Below are positions 59,585 through 64,000 of a stretch of 64,000 bases of DNA, one piece after another. The number at the start of each line of letters is the position of its first letter. Position 1 is the first letter of the stretch. Made by a program: the position numbers and the translations under genes. This DNA is from Cryobacterium sp. CG_9.6 (lineage in GTDB: Bacteria; Actinomycetota; Actinomycetes; Actinomycetales; Microbacteriaceae). The stretch lies in NCBI RefSeq assembly GCF_029893365.1, contig NZ_JARXUZ010000001.1, forward strand, positions 3,038,001 to 3,102,000, read 5' to 3'. Under the pieces are notes generated by a model, which was not told the origin of the DNA, made no database searches, and was given only the letters and a program-made list of their open reading frames with translations.

Positions 59585-60022
59585 CTAGCGCGCGGGCATC
59601 GGCTTCGAAAGCTGAACCACCGCGGCAACGGCCTGCCACAGCACGAAGGCCTCGACAACCAGCGAGAGCATCCCCAGCGGCTCAAACCAGTTGCCGATGT
59701 CATCCATGGCACCGGGCATGCCCACCGTGCGGTTGATGGTGAACCCCACCAGCACGGCGGCGGCGAGCGCGGCCGCTGCAGCAAAGTCGAGGCGCGTGCC
59801 GCCCGTGATCAGCCGCTCCATAAGGACGAACGACACCACAATGATGCCGAGGTAGAAGTAGGCGAGGTACGGCGTCTCCGCAAACTTGCCCGGCAAATCG
59901 AGAATGTGCACCGCGGCGATGCCAGCCAGTCCGAGGGCAACGGCAATGCGCCGGCTCGCCAAAACCATGGCGTGCCGGGGTGTGGTGGAGCCGGTTTCAA
60001 CGCGTTCACTAACAGTGGTCAT
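59585..60022 (-). CDS. Small membrane protein with four helices, unknown
   Basis: A 145-aa protein with four hydrophobic segments (IAVALGLAGIAAVHIL, LAYFYLGIIVVSFVLM, FAAAAALAAAVLVGFTI, MLSLVVEAFVLWQAVAAVV), no signal peptide and no recognised motif. GGAGGA stands 4 nt before ATG 60022. Divergent from the carbonic anhydrase gene. Actinobacterial integral membrane protein of unknown function. Confidence 0.8.
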   Translation of the reverse strand: MTTVSERVETGSTTPRHAMVLASRRIAVALGLAGIAAVHILDLPGKFAETPYLAYFYLGIIVVSFVLMERLITGGTRLDFAAAAALAAAVLVGFTINRTVGMPGAMDDIGNWFEPLGMLSLVVEAFVLWQAVAAVVQLSKPMPAR

Positions 60023-60276
60023 GATTCCTCCGAAGCCTGACGGATGCTCGCCGTGCGGCGATCTTGACGCAACGCTAGGTCGCTCCCCGGCGCGCAGGCT
60101 GGGGAAACATTGTTCATGTGAGCTTTCACACCCAATCGGGCATCGCTGCCGGGCGCATTCAAAGTCTCGGCATGCGAAACCGACAAAAAGCCCCGGTGAC
60201 GCCATGTGACACGCACTCGTGGTGCGCACATGTTGGCGTGACAGAGTGCGATTCACCACCTAACTGAAGGACGACC

Positions 60277-60771
60277 ATGACGTTCACCGACCAGCTACTC
60301 ATCAACAACGAGGCCTACGCGGCGAACTTCACCGGGCCGCTTCCCCTCCCGCCCAGCAAGCACCTCGCCGTGGTGGCCTGCATGGACGCCCGAATGGACG
60401 TCTACCGCGTGCTCGGCCTCGCCGAGGGCGAGTCGCACGTGATTCGCAACGCCGGCGGCGTGATCACCGAAGACGAGATCCGCTCGCTCGCCATCAGCCA
60501 GCGCCTGCTCGGCACACGCGAAATCATCCTCATTCACCACACCGATTGCGGCATGCTCACCTTCACCGACGACGAGTTCAAGCAGTCGGTCACGGCCGAC
60601 ACCGGCATCCGCCCGCCGTGGGCTCCGGAGTCCTTCACCGACCCGGCCACCGACGTGCTGCAGTCCATGCGCCGCATCGCGGCGAGCCCGTTCATTCCGT
60701 TCAAGGACTCCGTGCGCGGCTTCGTGTTCGACGTGGCCACCGGACTCCTCACCGAGGCCGTGGCGGCGTAA
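60277..60771 (+). CDS. Beta-class carbonic anhydrase
   Basis: A 164-aa carbonic anhydrase, CO2 hydration. The zinc site is intact: Cys35, Asp37 and Arg39 in CMDAR, His88 and Cys91 in HHTDCG. RNAGGVITEDEIRSLAISQRLLGT is the family core. It belongs to the short actinobacterial branch. No signal peptide, so cytoplasmic. GAAGGA lies 5 nt before ATG. Single gene with its own terminator. Confidence 0.94.
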   Translation: MTFTDQLLINNEAYAANFTGPLPLPPSKHLAVVACMDARMDVYRVLGLAEGESHVIRNAGGVITEDEIRSLAISQRLLGTREIILIHHTDCGMLTFTDDEFKQSVTADTGIRPPWAPESFTDPATDVLQSMRRIAASPFIPFKDSVRGFVFDVATGLLTEAVAA

Positions 60772-60781
60772 CCCCCGGTGA

Positions 60782-60821
60782 AGCGGATGCCGTGGGCCTG
60801 AGCCGGCCAGCGGCATCCGCT
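60782..60821 (+). terminator. Terminator of the carbonic anhydrase gene
   Basis: AGCGGATGCCG (60782-60792) and CGGCATCCGCT (60811-60821) pair perfectly around an 18-nt loop, 11 bp after the stop. The arms contain the frequent GCGGATGCCG word. No T-run follows. Confidence 0.6.
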
Positions 60822-60962
60822 CCCCCACGCGTCACGGTTTAGTGCAGCCTGCCCTGCGTGGCGGCGCGGGGCCGCGTTGTTTAGCATTGATTATGGGGAT
60901 CCGCGTGTGATCCCACCCTCGGCAGGTCGGCGACCGGCCCACGCACGCTCACCAGGAGACTC

Positions 60963-61457
60963 ATGTTTGATACGTTTTTCGGCCTTCCGCTGCATCCCTT
61001 TATTGTTCACTCCACCGAGGTGGTCGTGCCCACCGCCGCCCTCGTGGTTCTGCTCGCCGCCGTGTGGCCGCGGTTTCGCCGCTGGGCGCGGTTCCTGCCG
61101 CTCGGCCTCGCCCTGGCCGCCGTTGTTCTCGTGCCGATTTCGACCGAATCCGGCGAGAGCCTGCAGGCGCGTGTGGGCGGTTCCGCACTCATTAACATTC
61201 ACGCGAACCAGGCCGAGGGTCTGCTGCCCTGGGTGATCGGGCTGCTCGTGGTGGCCGCCGTGATGCAGTTCTGGAATTACACGCAGCGCGCCAAAACCCG
61301 CTCGCCCAAGTGGGTGGCCATTGTCATCGCGCTTGCGGCCGTGCTCACCGCCACCGGAACCACCGTGCAGGCCGTGATCATCGGTCACAGTGGCGCGACC
61401 GCGGTGTGGTCCGAAGACATGGGCACCCCAGCTGCGCCCACCGGAGACAACGACTAG
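60963..61457 (+). CDS. DUF2231 family membrane protein
   Basis: A 164-aa membrane protein with four hydrophobic segments. LPLHPFIVHSTEVVVPTAALVVLLAAVW at the start is the DUF2231 signature; His in LHP and the loop HANQAEGLLPW are conserved. The last helix is followed by HSGATAVWSEDMG. Some family members are linked to heme or redox proteins; no such partner is seen here. ATG 60963 is preceded by CAGGAG at 5 nt. Confidence 0.85.
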   Translation: MFDTFFGLPLHPFIVHSTEVVVPTAALVVLLAAVWPRFRRWARFLPLGLALAAVVLVPISTESGESLQARVGGSALINIHANQAEGLLPWVIGLLVVAAVMQFWNYTQRAKTRSPKWVAIVIALAAVLTATGTTVQAVIIGHSGATAVWSEDMGTPAAPTGDND

Positions 61458-61474
61458 CCAGACCCAGACACACA

Positions 61475-61510
61475 GATGCCGCGGCCGCCTCGAGAGGGGG
61501 CCGCGGCATC
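61475..61510. terminator. Bidirectional terminator
   Basis: GATGCCGCGGCC (61475-61486) and GGCCGCGGCATC (61499-61510) form a perfect 12-bp stem between the convergent DUF2231 and GH15 genes. Confidence 0.8.
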
Positions 61511-61524
61511 CGCTGTTAAAGGGG

Positions 61525-63915
61525 TTAGGCGAGACCCATCATCACGTAGGGCACGGCGTCGCGCTTGCGGTGCTCGTCGAGCAGCTGCGCACAGCGGATG
61601 AAGCCCAGGTGCGAGTAGGCCTGCGGGTGGTTGCCGAGGTGCGTCTCGGTGGCCGGGTCGAACTCCTCGGAGAGTAGTCCGGTGGGGCCGGTGAGGCCCA
61701 CGAGCTGGTCGAACAGGGCCTCGGCCTCGTCGAAGCGGCCGGTCACGAGGTAGGCCTCAATCAGCCACGTGGTGCAAATGTGGAAGCCACCCTCGAGTCC
61801 CGGCAGGCCGTCGTCATAGCGATAGCGGAACACCGTGGGGCCCACGCGCAGCTCGCGCTCCACCGCACTCACGGTTTGGTAGAAGCGCGGGTCTGACACG
61901 TCGAGCAGGCCCGAGAGGCCAATGTGCAGCACGGCGGCGTCGAGGTCGGGGCTGTCGTAGGCCACGGTGTACGACTTCACGTCGTCATCCCAGCCCTGGC
62001 GCAGCACGTCTTCACGAATGGTTTCGGCGAGCAGCTCCCAGTGCGGTTCGGGCGTGCGGCCGTGGCGGGCGGCCACGCGCAGGGCACGGTTCACCGTCAC
62101 CCAGCACATGGTCTTCGTGTAGGTGTGGTGGCGCGGGCTGCGACGGGCTTCCCAGATGCCGTGGTCGGGCTCATTCCAGCGGCTGTCCACGGCCTCCACC
62201 ATCTGCGAGAGCAGACCCCACTGAAACTCGGTGATCTCGCCATTTTGCGCACTCACGGTGTCGATCAGCTCGGCAACCGGGCCGAACACGTCGAGCTGCA
62301 CCTGGTTATCGGCAGCGTTTCCGATACGCACCGGGCGTGAGCCGGCATAGCCGGGCAGCGACTCGAGGCTGGCCTCGGTGGACAGTGACGATCCACTCAC
62401 CGAATACAGCGGATGCAGCCACTCGGCCCCCGGGCTCCGCTCCAGAATGTCGTTCAGCCAGAGCAAAAAGCCCTCGGCCTCGGCGGTCGAGCCGAGGTCG
62501 GCGAGCGCCTTCACGGTCATGGCGCCGTCGCGCAGCCAGCAGTAGCGGTAATCCCAGTTGCGGGTTCCGCCAATACCCTCGGGCAGTGAGGTGGTGGACG
62601 CGGCCAAAACCGCACCGGTGGGCTCGTAGACCAGGGCGCGCAGCACGAGTGCGGACCGACCCACGAGGGCCGGCTTCACGCTCGGCAGGTTCAGGGTGCT
62701 CACCCACGCGCGCGATGCGGACGCGATGGCCGCGCGGCGCTGACGTTCGGTGTTGATGTCGGGAACCACGGGCTCGGTGTCGCCGGCGCGCAGGTTGAGC
62801 ACCACCGGGCCCTTCGAGAGGTCCACCACGGCGGTGGCCGTGGCGTTACGACCATCCGAGGTGATGGCAAAGTCCACACCCGGCGAGGCGAGGGTAATCG
62901 GGTCGGGAGTTCCAGTGATGTGCACGCCCACGGCATCCGCGTGCATGTTGAAGTAGGCGGAGGCATAGTCGGGACGCGGCGCAAAAACGATGCGTGCCGA
63001 ACCGGTGCCCGTGAGCACCCGCACCAGGTTGGTGATGCCGAGGGGCGAGGGGGCGATGTAGTCGGTCACCGTCACATCTGCCCAGCGCGTTTCCACGATC
63101 ATGGTGTTGTCGAGGTAGCGCTGACCGAGCACGCGCGACTTCTTTACCGGCTCAATCGAAAAGTGTCCGGCCTCGTCGCTGCCGAGAATGCTCGCGAACA
63201 GGGAGCCCGAATCGGGGAGCGGATGCGTCATCCAGCAGATGCGGGCCTCCGGCGTCACGAGGGCGGTGGTCGTGCCGTCGCCGATCATGGAGTGACGCTC
63301 AATGGCCACAACTTCCTGACCGAACAGCCAGTCCTTGCGCAGTTCGAAGAGCAGCGCCAGCATCTGGGCGAGCACCTCGGGTCCGCTGATGTGGTGACGG
63401 GCCACGGACTGGCCGGCACCCACCCGCACGCCCATGTCGGGGCCGTGCAGCGTGCTCATGGCGTGCTCATCGCTCGCGGCATCGCCGGCAAAGAAGGCGG
63501 CACCCACACCAAGGCGGCTCCGGAGGCGATCCAGCGCCACGCCGGAGTCCTGGGCTTCGGTCATGCCGTCGGCCGCGGTGAAGAACTCGCTGTCGAACTC
63601 GGCACCGTGGCTTCCCACGAGGTGCACCTCGCGGGGCAGGCGTGAATCGGCGGCGAGGTCGCGTAGCGGGCGACCGGACAACACAGCGGCATGGGTGTTG
63701 GGCAGAGCCGCCAGGGCACGCAGTGCGGTCGCCGATTCGGCGAGCGGCTGCGAGGCCACCGCGGAGTCACCGTGGTACGACAGCGTGCCGCCGTAGTTGC
63801 ACGCCACCAGCAGTGAGGGTGTGCGGGCAAGCTGTTGCAGGTCTTGCAGCAGGCCCAGGGAGAGACCAGCGACAGAGCGAGGAAGATGACTCGAACGAAT
63901 CAGACTTTGTGGCAT
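61525..63915 (-). CDS. Glucoamylase-family (GH15) protein with degenerate trehalose-phosphatase-like domain
   Basis: A 796-aa cytoplasmic protein. Residues about 30-190 resemble a HAD phosphatase of the OtsB type (SLLVACNYGGTLSYHG, AVLSGRPLRDLAADSRL, VGSHGAE, FFAGDAASDEHAM), but the catalytic DxD is NxG, and the cap subdomain between GAEF and AGD is nearly absent. From about 195 a complete GH15 domain follows (IERHSMIGDGTTTALV, IGGTRNWDYRYCWLRDGAMTVKAL, VQLDVFGPVAELID, GIWEARRSPRHHTYTKTMCWVTVNRAL, GLLSEEFDP). AAGGA is 7 nt before ATG 63915. GH15 cytoplasmic enzymes of actinobacteria include trehalases and glucan hydrolases. The HAD remnant may be a structural or regulatory leftover of a fusion. 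Confidence 0.9.
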   Translation of the reverse strand: MPQSLIRSSHLPRSVAGLSLGLLQDLQQLARTPSLLVACNYGGTLSYHGDSAVASQPLAESATALRALAALPNTHAAVLSGRPLRDLAADSRLPREVHLVGSHGAEFDSEFFTAADGMTEAQDSGVALDRLRSRLGVGAAFFAGDAASDEHAMSTLHGPDMGVRVGAGQSVARHHISGPEVLAQMLALLFELRKDWLFGQEVVAIERHSMIGDGTTTALVTPEARICWMTHPLPDSGSLFASILGSDEAGHFSIEPVKKSRVLGQRYLDNTMIVETRWADVTVTDYIAPSPLGITNLVRVLTGTGSARIVFAPRPDYASAYFNMHADAVGVHITGTPDPITLASPGVDFAITSDGRNATATAVVDLSKGPVVLNLRAGDTEPVVPDINTERQRRAAIASASRAWVSTLNLPSVKPALVGRSALVLRALVYEPTGAVLAASTTSLPEGIGGTRNWDYRYCWLRDGAMTVKALADLGSTAEAEGFLLWLNDILERSPGAEWLHPLYSVSGSSLSTEASLESLPGYAGSRPVRIGNAADNQVQLDVFGPVAELIDTVSAQNGEITEFQWGLLSQMVEAVDSRWNEPDHGIWEARRSPRHHTYTKTMCWVTVNRALRVAARHGRTPEPHWELLAETIREDVLRQGWDDDVKSYTVAYDSPDLDAAVLHIGLSGLLDVSDPRFYQTVSAVERELRVGPTVFRYRYDDGLPGLEGGFHICTTWLIEAYLVTGRFDEAEALFDQLVGLTGPTGLLSEEFDPATETHLGNHPQAYSHLGFIRCAQLLDEHRKRDAVPYVMMGLA

Positions 63916-64000
63916 TGCGCGTCCTTGGGGTTCGGGAACAGGGGCATCGGCTCAGCGCTGTGCCGTCATCGGGAGAGTCCCCCGAGTTTGATAGTGTCAC

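Noticed and set aside
60274-60828. Minus-strand His/Gly/Glu-rich frame opposite the carbonic anhydrase.
   Set aside because: Antisense shadow; the plus strand has the complete zinc site and Shine-Dalgarno.

Overview
The window is GC-rich DNA of an actinobacterium, most likely a member of the Microbacteriaceae. The support is indirect: strong G/C third-position use, many GTG starts and probable leaderless starts, actinobacterial families (DUF222-HNH, DUF5997, DUF4916, AbiEi/DUF559-like remnant), and dispersed repeats built around GCTGGTCGAG and CTCGCAAGCTCGCGCTCGACCAGC. No rRNA, tRNA, CRISPR array or origin was recognised.

Left part (1-16.3 kb) looks like housekeeping or backbone DNA. It holds the end of a multicopper oxidase with an in-frame stop, a DEAD-box RNA helicase, a GNAT acetyltransferase, a nucleoside hydrolase gene with an in-frame stop, a NUDIX-like DUF4916 protein, a carboxylesterase, the DUF5997 / LysR-effector-domain pair, a drug-type ABC exporter, thiMED under a TPP riboswitch, a GNAT-AAA ATPase fusion and an SDR. 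Three different repeat arrays lie between these genes, one of them with an exact 168-bp period.

Middle part (16.3-51.7 kb) is a catabolic island made of three modules. Each has its own transporter and its own regulator of a different family, and dispersed repeats lie at the module boundaries. Module A (17.9-33.5 kb) is IclR-controlled. It has a CoA-transferase, a cyclase-family hydrolase, two MmgE/PrpD proteins, a dihydropyrimidinase-like amidohydrolase, a CitE-like lyase, a Liv-type ABC importer, a muconolactone-isomerase-like protein, an Asp/Glu-racemase-like protein and a flavoprotein. Four copies of one palindrome (GTTCCGC...GCGGAAC) lie at its promoters. I do not know a described pathway with this gene set. 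Module B (33.8-42.7 kb) has a FadR-type GntR regulator with a perfect palindrome over the promoter of a TRAP transporter, followed by two SDRs, a double PCC-domain protein, a free lipoyl domain and E1-alpha/E1-beta of a 2-oxoacid or acetoin dehydrogenase, without E2 or E3. Module C (43.0-51.5 kb) is a DeoR-controlled sugar-type ABC importer with DhaK, DhaL and a beta-hydroxyacid dehydrogenase. An IS110-family element lies at the left border of the island, apparently inside one of the dispersed repeats.

Right part (51.7-64 kb) has a DUF222-HNH protein, a dense repeat cluster, two adjoining decayed genes (a membrane transporter-like protein and an AbiEi-like protein), a maleylpyruvate-isomerase-family protein, a secreted protein with an internal duplication divergent from a two-component system, a small membrane protein, a beta-carbonic anhydrase, a DUF2231 membrane protein, and a glucoamylase-family protein carrying a degenerate trehalose-phosphatase-like domain.

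Functions are assigned by motif reading only, without database searches. The three in-frame stops (464, 3438, 54509) should first be tested as possible sequencing errors.
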